This document shows positions 16,149 to 23,770 of a DNA stretch of 37,220 nucleotides, in pieces. Source of the stretch: Candidatus Paralachnospira caecorum (GTDB lineage: Bacteria > Bacillota > Clostridia > Lachnospirales > Lachnospiraceae); assembly GCA_904379015.1 (NCBI GenBank), contig CAJFHG010000027.1, positions 1 to 37,220 on the forward strand. The letters are read 5' to 3'. The position numbers and the translations under genes are program-made. Within the stretch, counting starts at the first letter, position 1, and each line of letters starts with the position of its first letter. The notes under the pieces are model-generated. The model was given only the letters and a program-made list of their open reading frames with translations. It was not told the origin of the DNA and made no database searches.

Positions 16149-16979
16149 TTACTGTCCCGTATTTTGCCCAATATCCATACTTCCGGAACGGAATCCCTCC
16201 AGATCCAGCGTGATATAACGGAATCCAAGCGGCTTCAGGAGCGCTGTGATCTCCTCCCCGCGCGCCGCGAATTCCGGGATCTGCGCCGCTTCCACCTCAA
16301 TCCTGGCGATTCCGCCGTGGATCCGGAGCCTGACCTGCCTGAATCCCATCCCGGCCAGGATCCCTTCTCCTTCCTCAATGCTGCGCAGCAGTCCCGCCTC
16401 CAGTCTCTGACCGTAGGGAAGCCTTGTGGCCAGACAGGAATTGGAAGGCTTTCCCGCCACAGATATGCCGTACTCAGCAGCCAGGCGTCTCACATCCTCC
16501 TTTGTGAAGCCGCAGGCCGCGAGCGGGCTTTTCACCCCCAGCTCGGAAACAGCCCTCAGTCCCGGCCGGTAAACTCCATGGTCATCGGCGTTTGTTCCAT
16601 CCATCACGATCCGGCAGTGATGAGCCTCCGCGAAGGCGCCCAGCCGCGTAAACAGAAACTTTTTGCACTGATAGCATCTGTCCGGGGGATTATCAAGAAT
16701 CGCCGGGTTCTCCATTTCATTGACCGAAATGACCGCAAACGCCGCCCCGCATTCGGCAGCCACTCTCCTGGCTGTTTCCTCATCGCCCTTCGGGTGGAGA
16801 AAGGTATCGAACATCACGCCAAACAGAACTCCGTTCTTTTTTTTCCCCGCCTCAGCCGCCGCCTTCAGGACCACGCTGCTGTCCACGCCGCCGGAAAAGG
16901 CGACACAGACGCCTTCTCCGGCCATGCGTTCCATGAACTCGTTCAGTTTTTTCTTTTTCTTATCATATTCATCCGCCAT
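16149..16979 (-). CDS. larE: Nickel-pincer cofactor biosynthesis protein LarE (sulfur transferase)
   Basis: 276 aa, typical size. LarE adenylates P2CMN and adds sulfur to make the pincer dithio-ligand. The PP-loop SGGVDSS is at 29-35. Three conserved cysteines are visible: Cys102 and Cys105 in RCYQCKK, and Cys182 in NSCLATRLPYG. From family knowledge, LarE proteins with this CxxC plus the third Cys carry a [4Fe-4S] cluster that can pass sulfur catalytically, unlike the Lactiplantibacillus form that sacrifices one Cys. This protein therefore probably belongs to the cluster type (inference). The ATG at 16979, 13 nt after the larC stop with AAAGGC upstream, is preferred over the long N-terminal extension, which would lie inside larC. 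Confidence 0.95.
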   Translation of the reverse strand: MADEYDKKKKKLNEFMERMAGEGVCVAFSGGVDSSVVLKAAAEAGKKKNGVLFGVMFDTFLHPKGDEETARRVAAECGAAFAVISVNEMENPAILDNPPDRCYQCKKFLFTRLGAFAEAHHCRIVMDGTNADDHGVYRPGLRAVSELGVKSPLAACGFTKEDVRRLAAEYGISVAGKPSNSCLATRLPYGQRLEAGLLRSIEEGEGILAGMGFRQVRLRIHGGIARIEVEAAQIPEFAARGEEITALLKPLGFRYITLDLEGFRSGSMDIGQNTGQ

Positions 16980-16992
16980 AGCTGTCTGCCTT

Positions 16993-18306
16993 TCAGACTC
17001 TGATCCGTCTTGCCAGTCTCCGGACCTCTTCATATGTTTCCTGGAACGGACGCCCTGAAACATCCGCGCACCGGGCCACGTCCTCATACTCCGGATAATT
17101 GAACACCATTTCGCCTCTTCTCACCTGCTTCACGCGTACCGTCCCGTAAGGCGTTTCCAGAGAAAACATCTTTCTCGGAAGCACAGTCCGTTCTATGGGA
17201 TACCGCCGGATCCCAATGGTGGTCGTATGGCAGAAGATCAGATCTTCAATGGCCTCCCGGTCCCGCTCCTCACAGATTACCTTCATGAGGTAGGCGGGGC
17301 GGCTTTTCTTCATGAAAGCCGGGATATAGCAGACGTCCCTGGCGCCGGCCTTCAGCAGTCTGTCCATCACATATCCCAGCGCCTCGCCGGTCACATCATC
17401 AATATTGGTCTCCAGAGTCCAGAGTGTGCCGGGATCTGTTTTCTCCTCTTTTTTCTCCGGCTCTCCGGACTGCAGCGCCGGCTTTTCTCCGGCTTCTTCG
17501 ATCAGATAGGCCCGCAGCACGTTGGCCTTCGGGAAATCCTTTTTTCCTGCTCCCATCCCGCTTTTTACGATCCTGTAAGAAGCCGGGAGCGCATCTCTGC
17601 TGCAGATTCCCGCCAGAATGGCCGCTCCCGTGGGCGTGACCATTTCTCCCTTCTGATCAGAGGCGCGAAGCACCAGTCCGTATTGTTCCGCGATGGCTGT
17701 CACAGCGGGAACCGGCACCGGAAGGATTCCGTGCTGGCAGCGGACATGACCGCTTCCAGCGGCGATCTCTGAGGCAGCCGCCTCCCGGATTCCCAGGTCA
17801 TCCAGACAGATCGCCGCGGCACAGATATCCACGATCGAATCCACCGCGCCGACCTCGTGAAAATGGACCTCATCCACCGGTTTCCCATGGACCTTGGCCT
17901 CTGCTTCCGCCACAATGGTAAAGATCCTGACCGCCAGCTCCTTCGCCCCCTCCGTCATCCGGGAACCGCGTATGATCTCCATGATCTGAGGGAGATTCCT
18001 GTGAACATGGGCGCCGTGTCCATGTTCATGATGCCCATGGTCCTCATGGCTGTGTTCATGTCCGGCGTCCGCGGTGCTGTGTTCTTCATAATCATGGCTG
18101 AGGCCATCCTCCGGCCCCTCTAGGATCACATCAAAGCTGCAGGCATCCAGGCCGCACTTGACCCGGCGGCCGATCCGGATCTCATACCCGTCCACATGAA
18201 GACTGGCGAGACCCTCCTCCAGCTTCTTTCGGTCCGCTCCCAGATCCAGCAGGGCCGCCACCGTCATATCTCCGCTTATGCCTGAATAGCATTCCAGATA
18301 AAGCAT
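16993..18306 (-). CDS. larC: Nickel-pincer cofactor biosynthesis protein LarC (nickel insertase), single ORF
   Basis: 437 aa. LarC inserts nickel into the organic pincer ligand using CTP. The start MLYLECYSGISGDM is the family signature (DUF111). A His-rich loop at 71-102 holds 12 histidines and likely binds nickel. Later motifs include VHFHEVGAVDSIVDICAAA, GEMVTPTGAAIL and LETNIDDVTGEALG. In Lactiplantibacillus the gene is split as larC1/larC2 and joined by a programmed frameshift; here the frame is continuous. The ATG follows GAGG, 3 nt after the stop of the DUF362 gene, so translation is likely coupled. Confidence 0.96.
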   Translation of the reverse strand: MLYLECYSGISGDMTVAALLDLGADRKKLEEGLASLHVDGYEIRIGRRVKCGLDACSFDVILEGPEDGLSHDYEEHSTADAGHEHSHEDHGHHEHGHGAHVHRNLPQIMEIIRGSRMTEGAKELAVRIFTIVAEAEAKVHGKPVDEVHFHEVGAVDSIVDICAAAICLDDLGIREAAASEIAAGSGHVRCQHGILPVPVPAVTAIAEQYGLVLRASDQKGEMVTPTGAAILAGICSRDALPASYRIVKSGMGAGKKDFPKANVLRAYLIEEAGEKPALQSGEPEKKEEKTDPGTLWTLETNIDDVTGEALGYVMDRLLKAGARDVCYIPAFMKKSRPAYLMKVICEERDREAIEDLIFCHTTTIGIRRYPIERTVLPRKMFSLETPYGTVRVKQVRRGEMVFNYPEYEDVARCADVSGRPFQETYEEVRRLARRIRV

Positions 18307-18309
18307 ATT

Positions 18310-19416
18310 TTATACCTCGATCAATTCGTATTCTTTATTTCCAAGTCCCAGTTTCACGCCGTGATCAATGGCCACCTTCCAGTCCGTATTGGGACTGACC
18401 TTTCCAAAATGATCCCTGTCCTCGTGTCCGCAGCTCTCGCCGAGAAGACTGTCCGCGATCACCGGCTGGGCATTGACCGCATCGGCACAGGCCACATCCA
18501 GAGCCACCGGATCAAAGGACGCAAACATTCCCACATTGGGCACGATGGCTCTGTCATTTTCTCCATGGCAGTCACAGTAGGGAGAAACATCCACCACCAG
18601 ACTGATATGGAAGTTCGGCCTTCCCTGAACCACAGCCAGGCTGTATTCCGCAATCTTTTTGTTGATGATCTCATTGGTCGCGTCCTTCGCGGCGCAGACG
18701 GCATCCTTCGGACAGACACCGATGCAGCGGCCGCAGCCCACACATTTGTCATGATTGATTCGGGCTTTTCCGTCCGCAAATTCCGGCGCTCCGTGAGCGC
18801 AGATCTTTTCGCACTGATGGCAGCCGATGCAGAGCTCCTGCTTCACATAGGGCTTTCCCGTGCTGTGCATATCCATCTTTCCTGCCCGGGATCCGCAGCC
18901 CATTCCCAGATTCTTCAGCGTTCCTCCGAATCCGGTCAGCTCATGTCCCTTGAAATGAGTGAGCGAAATGATGATATCCGCGTCCATGACCGCTCTGCCG
19001 ATTTTCGCCTTTTTTACCCACTCGCCGTCCACGGGAACCTCCACATCGTCTGTTCCCTTGAGGCCGTCTCCGATCAGGATATGGCATCCGGTGGAAAAAG
19101 GAGAAAATCCATTGAGGTAAGCCGTCTCGATATGATCCAGCGCGTTTTTTCTCCCGCCCACATAAAGGGTATTGCAGTCTGTCAGAAATGGATGACCGCC
19201 CAGCTCCTTCACCATATCCGCCACCGTTTTGGCATAATTTGGCCTCAGATAGGAAAGATTTCCCCTCTCCCCGAAATGAATCTTAATGGCCACATACTTG
19301 TCCTGAAAATCAATGGATTCGATTCCCGCCTTTTTCATGAGTCTCTGCAGCTTCATCTGCAGATTTTCGCCGGGCTTTGCTTTCATGTCTGTAAAATAAA
19401 CCTTAGATTTTCCCAT
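18310..19416 (-). CDS. DUF362 protein with two [4Fe-4S] ferredoxin motifs
   Basis: 368 aa. A DUF362 core (about 1-185 and 240-365, with IKIHFGERGN and LTHFKGHELTGFGGTLKNLG) encloses a bacterial-ferredoxin insert with two CxxCxxCxxxC motifs, at Cys196/199/202/206 and Cys225/228/231/235. It should be a cytoplasmic iron-sulfur electron carrier or redox enzyme; the family has no firmly known reaction. The ATG at 19416 follows GGAGG and overlaps the last 14 nt of the HAD gene. It stands directly before larC. If LarE is a cluster enzyme, this protein could supply electrons or sulfur handling; that is a guess from position only. Confidence 0.88.
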   Translation of the reverse strand: MGKSKVYFTDMKAKPGENLQMKLQRLMKKAGIESIDFQDKYVAIKIHFGERGNLSYLRPNYAKTVADMVKELGGHPFLTDCNTLYVGGRKNALDHIETAYLNGFSPFSTGCHILIGDGLKGTDDVEVPVDGEWVKKAKIGRAVMDADIIISLTHFKGHELTGFGGTLKNLGMGCGSRAGKMDMHSTGKPYVKQELCIGCHQCEKICAHGAPEFADGKARINHDKCVGCGRCIGVCPKDAVCAAKDATNEIINKKIAEYSLAVVQGRPNFHISLVVDVSPYCDCHGENDRAIVPNVGMFASFDPVALDVACADAVNAQPVIADSLLGESCGHEDRDHFGKVSPNTDWKVAIDHGVKLGLGNKEYELIEV

Positions 19417-20080
19417 TGTATGTCCTCCTTTTTTCAAGAATCGGTATCACTTCCTCCAGGTCCGCGCACTGCGCGGCCAGCAATCCTCTGATCGTTTCAT
19501 CCGGCTGGATCAGATCGGGCACCATCACCACGGGAATCCCCGCCCGGCTGGCTGCCAGCACCCCGTTCGGCGCGTCTTCCAGAGCCAGGCATTCCCGGGG
19601 AGACGTATGCAGAAGTTCGGCCGCCTTCAGATAAATATCCGGAGCCGGCTTCGTTCTGGAAATCATATTTCCGCAGACCACCGCGTCAAAGGCTTCCCGT
19701 ATTCCTGCCCGTACAAGATTGCCCATGGCATACTCGTAGCTGGACGAGGTCGCCATTCCCACCAGGAACCGCTTTTCCTTCAGATAGGAAAGGAGCTCAT
19801 ACAGTCCCGGCTTGACGGCAATCCCGTTTTTTTCCGCCTCTTCCCTGAAATATTCTTTTGTCCAGGCACGGAACGTATCAAAGGGAAAATCCTGTCCGTA
19901 TTGATCCAGAAAATATTCTTTCCGCCTCGCCACGCCCATCCCGAGGGTATGATAAATATTCTCTCCCAGATCCTCCTGTGTATAGCCCAGCTTCTGCCCG
20001 GCCAGGGTCCAGGACAGCTTCACCACCCGCTCAGAATCGAACATCAGTCCGTCCATATCAAAAATAACCGCTTTTGTCAT
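19403..20080 (-). CDS. HAD-superfamily phosphatase/phosphomutase-like hydrolase
   Basis: 225 aa, subfamily IA (beta-phosphoglucomutase/phosphatase type). Catalytic motif I is FDMDG, with Asp8 nucleophile and Asp10 acid/base. Motif II lies in GMATSSS, the motif III lysine in SRTKPAPDIY, and motif IV is LEDAPNG. A helical cap domain occupies about 15-85. The substrate is probably a small phosphorylated metabolite; which one cannot be told. Its ATG overlaps the MoxR stop (ATGA), and its end overlaps the DUF362 start, so it is tightly built into the operon. Confidence 0.88.
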   Translation of the reverse strand: MTKAVIFDMDGLMFDSERVVKLSWTLAGQKLGYTQEDLGENIYHTLGMGVARRKEYFLDQYGQDFPFDTFRAWTKEYFREEAEKNGIAVKPGLYELLSYLKEKRFLVGMATSSSYEYAMGNLVRAGIREAFDAVVCGNMISRTKPAPDIYLKAAELLHTSPRECLALEDAPNGVLAASRAGIPVVMVPDLIQPDETIRGLLAAQCADLEEVIPILEKRRTYNGKI

Positions 20081-21597
20081 GTCCGGTCCGCTCCTGTCAT
20101 CAAGTCCTTCGCCTCATCAATCTGCCTGCTGATCTCCTGCTGCCGCTCCGCGAACAGCAGTCCTTTGTTATACATATAATACCGGTCGCATCCGTTCTCT
20201 CTGATATACCAGGCGCTGTAATACCCGGCCGTCAGCTCTGTCACAAACACCACCAGCTCCTGGCCCTGTCCAAAGGCCGCTTCCAGGAAATCAAAAGCGT
20301 ACTCAAGGGCCCCACCCGTCCGGTCAAGCTGCTCCTGGCGCGCCTTTGTCTCTTCCGAAAAAGCCGATCTCACGCCGGAAAATCCGTTTTCTGCAGCTGC
20401 CCGCTGCATCTTTTTCAGCCCGGCAAGCACTGCTCTCTCAAGACGCTCCTGTTTCCGGTCGAGCTGCTCTGCCTCCCGCGCTTTCTCAAACGCTTCCTCC
20501 GCGGCCTGATACTCCGTCTGAAGCTCCCGGCCTGTCTCTGCCCGGTCGTCCTCATCCCGCAGCCTGCCGCGCACTGCCTTCAGATGGCCGAACAGCTCTG
20601 TCACGATCCTGTCCATTTCCCAGGACAGCCGGAATTCTTCTCCGAGCCTGGATATGATCAGCCCCATTACGCTGAGCCGCTCATCGAAATCCGCAAAATG
20701 CAGTCTGGAGATCACGGAAGGATCCATAATGCCTGTCAGGATCTCGTCAATCTTATAGTCTCTGTGATATTTATAGTACAGTTCCAGATAATTGGCAAAA
20801 TCCCTCGCGATGCGGGGAAACTGGATATACTGTCCCACAACCTGGGCATCCACGGATTTTCCCAGCTTTTCATATACGTACAGGATCTGGGAAAGATCCT
20901 CCCATCCCCTCGCCGTGGCAAAATATTTGCCGTCCACAGTCGTCTCGATCTGATAGAAATTGTTTTTTCTGATATCCAGATAGGAAATGACCGCTCCGTG
21001 GAGCTTTTCTTTATAGGCGTATTCCTTCCACACGGCAAAATCCGCTTCCACATCGATCCGCTTCACCCGGTCCAGCGTCACCACGTCAAAATCCCGGACC
21101 GATTTATTGTACTCAGGCGGATTTCCCGCCGCCACGATGATCCACCCCTCCGGCATCTGCTGGTTCCCGAAGGTTTTGCACTGCAAAAACTGCAGCATCA
21201 TCGGCGCCATGGTCTCGGATACACAGTTGATCTCATCGATGAACAGAATTCCCTCCCGGATCCCCGTCTGCTCCATTTTCTCATGAACAGAAGCAATGAT
21301 CTCGCTCATGGTGTATTCCGTGACAGAATACAGTTTTCCATCATATTCTTTTTCCTTAATAAAAGGAAGGCCCACCGCACTCTGTCTCGTATGATGGGTG
21401 ATGGTATAAGCCACGAGGCCGATGCGGCACTCCCTGGCAATCTGCTCCATGATCTGCGTCTTGCCCACTCCAGGCGGTCCCATCAAAAGAATAGGCCGCT
21501 GTCTGATGGACGGGATCTCATATTCTCCGTATTCATCTTTGAGAAGATACGCTTCAATGGTATTTTTGATTTCTTCCTTAGCCCGTTTGATATTCAC
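20077..21597 (-). CDS. MoxR-family AAA+ ATPase with C-terminal coiled coil
   Basis: 506 aa. The AAA+ domain (about 1-290) has Walker A GPPGVGKT (40-47) and Walker B LFIDEIN (118-124), followed by a sensor-like VAAGNPPEYN. After it come a helical region and a charged coiled coil (about 360-430, rich in E/K/R/Q). The last 75 residues are globular with many Tyr. The start is a GTG at 21597, behind AAGAGG; the nearby ATG is out of frame. It forms a pair with the DUF2201/VWA gene upstream (38 nt gap), as MoxR ATPases usually do. It probably remodels a target protein held by the VWA partner; the target is unknown. Confidence 0.88.
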   Translation of the reverse strand: MNIKRAKEEIKNTIEAYLLKDEYGEYEIPSIRQRPILLMGPPGVGKTQIMEQIARECRIGLVAYTITHHTRQSAVGLPFIKEKEYDGKLYSVTEYTMSEIIASVHEKMEQTGIREGILFIDEINCVSETMAPMMLQFLQCKTFGNQQMPEGWIIVAAGNPPEYNKSVRDFDVVTLDRVKRIDVEADFAVWKEYAYKEKLHGAVISYLDIRKNNFYQIETTVDGKYFATARGWEDLSQILYVYEKLGKSVDAQVVGQYIQFPRIARDFANYLELYYKYHRDYKIDEILTGIMDPSVISRLHFADFDERLSVMGLIISRLGEEFRLSWEMDRIVTELFGHLKAVRGRLRDEDDRAETGRELQTEYQAAEEAFEKAREAEQLDRKQERLERAVLAGLKKMQRAAAENGFSGVRSAFSEETKARQEQLDRTGGALEYAFDFLEAAFGQGQELVVFVTELTAGYYSAWYIRENGCDRYYMYNKGLLFAERQQEISRQIDEAKDLMTGADRT

Positions 21598-21635
21598 AAT
21601 TCATGCCTCTTCCCAGTTTTCAGTCTGATTCTATT

Positions 21636-22982
21636 TTATACAAATCTGATATCTTTGTCCAGACGTTTCCCCTGCTCTTCCACATCCTCCGGCTGAAGCA
21701 CCAGCCGGATAGCCCAGGGGGGAACGGCCCTGTCGCTGTAATCCTCCTCCATGAACAGAAACGCCACATCGTAATCCGGCTTTCTGGCCGGGAATATCCC
21801 GTATCCGTCGGTAAAATACAGCAGTCCCTTCAGGCGGTCGAAGGCACCTGCCTCTCTGAGCTGTTCCACATAGGCAAACACCGGACGGAAGTCCGTACCG
21901 CCTCCGCCCCGGATCTCCATGTTTGCCATATAGTCCTCCAGCTCTTCCCTGCAGGTGATCTTCACATCGGACTGAACCTTCTCGTCGCACTGGATCACAT
22001 GGATATTGACCTTTTTGAAAAAGCTTTCTGTCTCCAGAAGCACGCCGTATGTTTCTGACAGAAACGCCTTCACCAGGTCTCCGGAACAGGACATGGAAGT
22101 ATCGATGGCAATAACAAAATCCTGAATCTTCTGGACTTCTTTGAATTCCTGAGGCTCGATCAGGGGCATATTTCCGTAAAGTCTCAGACCGTAGCTGTAA
22201 AATCCATAATCAAAGGAGTCCGTATCGATCTGCATTTCCTCCCGGAGAACCGCAAATTTCCGCAGGAACGCCCGATAGTCCTGCCGTTTCTGATTCTGCA
22301 CCCGGATCTGCTCCAGCAGCGACTCTTCATCCCGGCTCTGATCTCTTCCGAACGTCTCCATTCCGGTCTGAGTCTTTTCAGAAATATCCCGCCATTTGTG
22401 TTCCAGCGCCTCCATGGCGGGCGGCTGCCCGCCGTTCTCATCGTTCCCCGGCCAGAAGCTGTGATCGTCCACCAGAAAAAGCGCTTCCAGCCGCTCCTTC
22501 TGTTCTTCGGTCAGCCTGAGCTCCATCAGCGCCCTGTAGATTCCTTCCGCCGTCAGTACCTTCATCCGTCCTGAAAGCAGGTCATAAATTTCCTTTCTCT
22601 CCGGCTCCACCGCCCGCCGGACACTCCGCTTATTCAGACCATCGATCACCGATTCCATGGCAATGTCGCAGGCCAGATTCCAGTAATCCGATTTTCTGTT
22701 CCCCCGCCTTGTGAGGTGACGGAACAGGCAGTGAAACACCATATGCAGATACAGGCGGTTCAGATACCGCCTGTCTGTCTGGTAAAGCTCCGCCAGGGCA
22801 TATGGTTCAAAATGGACCGCATAGCCGTCTGTCCCCGCCACCCGGGCGCCGGTGTCCAGCTGACAGGACAGGCTCCCGAGGGCCAGATCAAGAAACCGCA
22901 TATTCAGGTACAGCTCATTTCTGGCTGTCCCAAGGATTTCTTTTCCGATCCTGTCCCATTTTTCAGTGAGTTCCTTTGACAT
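21636..22982 (-). CDS. DUF2201 metallopeptidase-like / VWA-like protein
   Basis: 448 aa. The N-terminal 'putative metallopeptidase' domain (about 5-200) has HMVFHCLFRH (His80, His84, His89). This fits the family's zinc-site helix, but Met replaces the catalytic Glu of HExxH, so peptidase activity is doubtful. The C-terminal VWA-like domain (about 285-448) has a MIDAS DTSMS (294-298), GGGGTDFRP (Thr363/Asp364) and FTDGYG (390-395). Proteins of this kind are regularly encoded beside MoxR ATPases. ATG follows GAGGAGG. It comes 12 nt after the AlkD-like gene. Metal-dependent target binding rather than catalysis is the better guess. Confidence 0.88.
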   Translation of the reverse strand: MSKELTEKWDRIGKEILGTARNELYLNMRFLDLALGSLSCQLDTGARVAGTDGYAVHFEPYALAELYQTDRRYLNRLYLHMVFHCLFRHLTRRGNRKSDYWNLACDIAMESVIDGLNKRSVRRAVEPERKEIYDLLSGRMKVLTAEGIYRALMELRLTEEQKERLEALFLVDDHSFWPGNDENGGQPPAMEALEHKWRDISEKTQTGMETFGRDQSRDEESLLEQIRVQNQKRQDYRAFLRKFAVLREEMQIDTDSFDYGFYSYGLRLYGNMPLIEPQEFKEVQKIQDFVIAIDTSMSCSGDLVKAFLSETYGVLLETESFFKKVNIHVIQCDEKVQSDVKITCREELEDYMANMEIRGGGGTDFRPVFAYVEQLREAGAFDRLKGLLYFTDGYGIFPARKPDYDVAFLFMEEDYSDRAVPPWAIRLVLQPEDVEEQGKRLDKDIRFV

Positions 22983-22994
22983 TCTTCCGCCTCC

Positions 22995-23738
22995 TCACAT
23001 ATTTTCGCGTCCTTCTCTCTGCAGCTTTCTCTTCAGCCGGTTCAGCATTTCCTTTTCTCCTTCCGGCACCCGCCTTGACTCGCGGATCTTCTGGATTGCC
23101 TTGTTGTGCGTCCAGTCCTCCAGACCGCCCGTCTCTTCACTCTCCTTTTTCAGAAGCGCCAGGGTTTTCTCCGGAAATTTCACATAACAGACAGATACTG
23201 CCCAGGCCGCCGCCATTTTGACATAATATCCCTCATGGCGGATTCCGGCGTAAATTTCCAGCAGACGGTCAATATACGTCTCATTGGTAAAATACTCCAT
23301 CAGCGTTACCACCGCGAAGCGCAGCTCATATTCTTTCCGGCTTTTCAGCCATCCGCACACATAGGCGAAGCCTCTTTCCTGTTCCTTCAGGAAAAATTTC
23401 ATGGTGCTGTTCCCGCAGTCACATACTGCCCAGCTGTTAATGCGCGGAATATAACGGTCCAGCCATTCCGTGCGTTCCTCAAAATCCATGGCCGCGTACC
23501 CGATGATCATGCCCACCGTCATCCGCTCTTCCTGATAAAGGCTGTCTTCCGGCGCTTCCAGAAGTTCTGTCAGGAGCCGGCGGAATTCTCCCTTCGCCGC
23601 CTTTCTGGCTGTCTCTCTCACCTTCGGGATCCGCACGCCGATGGTCACTCCGGTACCCGGGACCAGCTTGTCGTTAAATTCCTTATATCCTGCATCTGCC
23701 AATTCAAACAGTGTATTTCTCAGTTCTTCCCGCGTCAT
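22995..23738 (-). CDS. AlkD-like DNA alkylation repair (HEAT-repeat) protein
   Basis: 247 aa, all-helical, of the DNA_alkylation/AlkD family, whose characterised members are HEAT-like DNA glycosylases for alkylated purines. Supporting features are the start REELRNTLFELADAGYKEFN, GVRIPKVRETARKAAKG, an INSWAVCDCGNSTM stretch (family WD-type segment), and W/K/R-rich helices down to DWTHNKAIQKIRESRRVP. The ATG at 23738 follows GGGGAGG; an upstream in-frame ATG at 23771 is less likely. It sits between the LRR gene and the VWA gene of the MoxR module, an unusual place for a repair enzyme. Many family members of this size are uncharacterised, so DNA repair is not certain. Confidence 0.85.
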   Translation of the reverse strand: MTREELRNTLFELADAGYKEFNDKLVPGTGVTIGVRIPKVRETARKAAKGEFRRLLTELLEAPEDSLYQEERMTVGMIIGYAAMDFEERTEWLDRYIPRINSWAVCDCGNSTMKFFLKEQERGFAYVCGWLKSRKEYELRFAVVTLMEYFTNETYIDRLLEIYAGIRHEGYYVKMAAAWAVSVCYVKFPEKTLALLKKESEETGGLEDWTHNKAIQKIRESRRVPEGEKEMLNRLKRKLQREGRENM

Positions 23739-23770
23739 GTGTTCCTCCCCGGTCATACCAGTCATGATCA

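Noticed and set aside
18361-19491. 376-codon plus-strand frame over the DUF362 gene
   Set aside because: Antisense shadow; the minus-strand frame has two ferredoxin motifs and a good ribosome site.
20074-21696. 540-codon open frame on the plus strand over the MoxR gene
   Set aside because: Antisense shadow; the minus strand has Walker A and B motifs and fits the operon.
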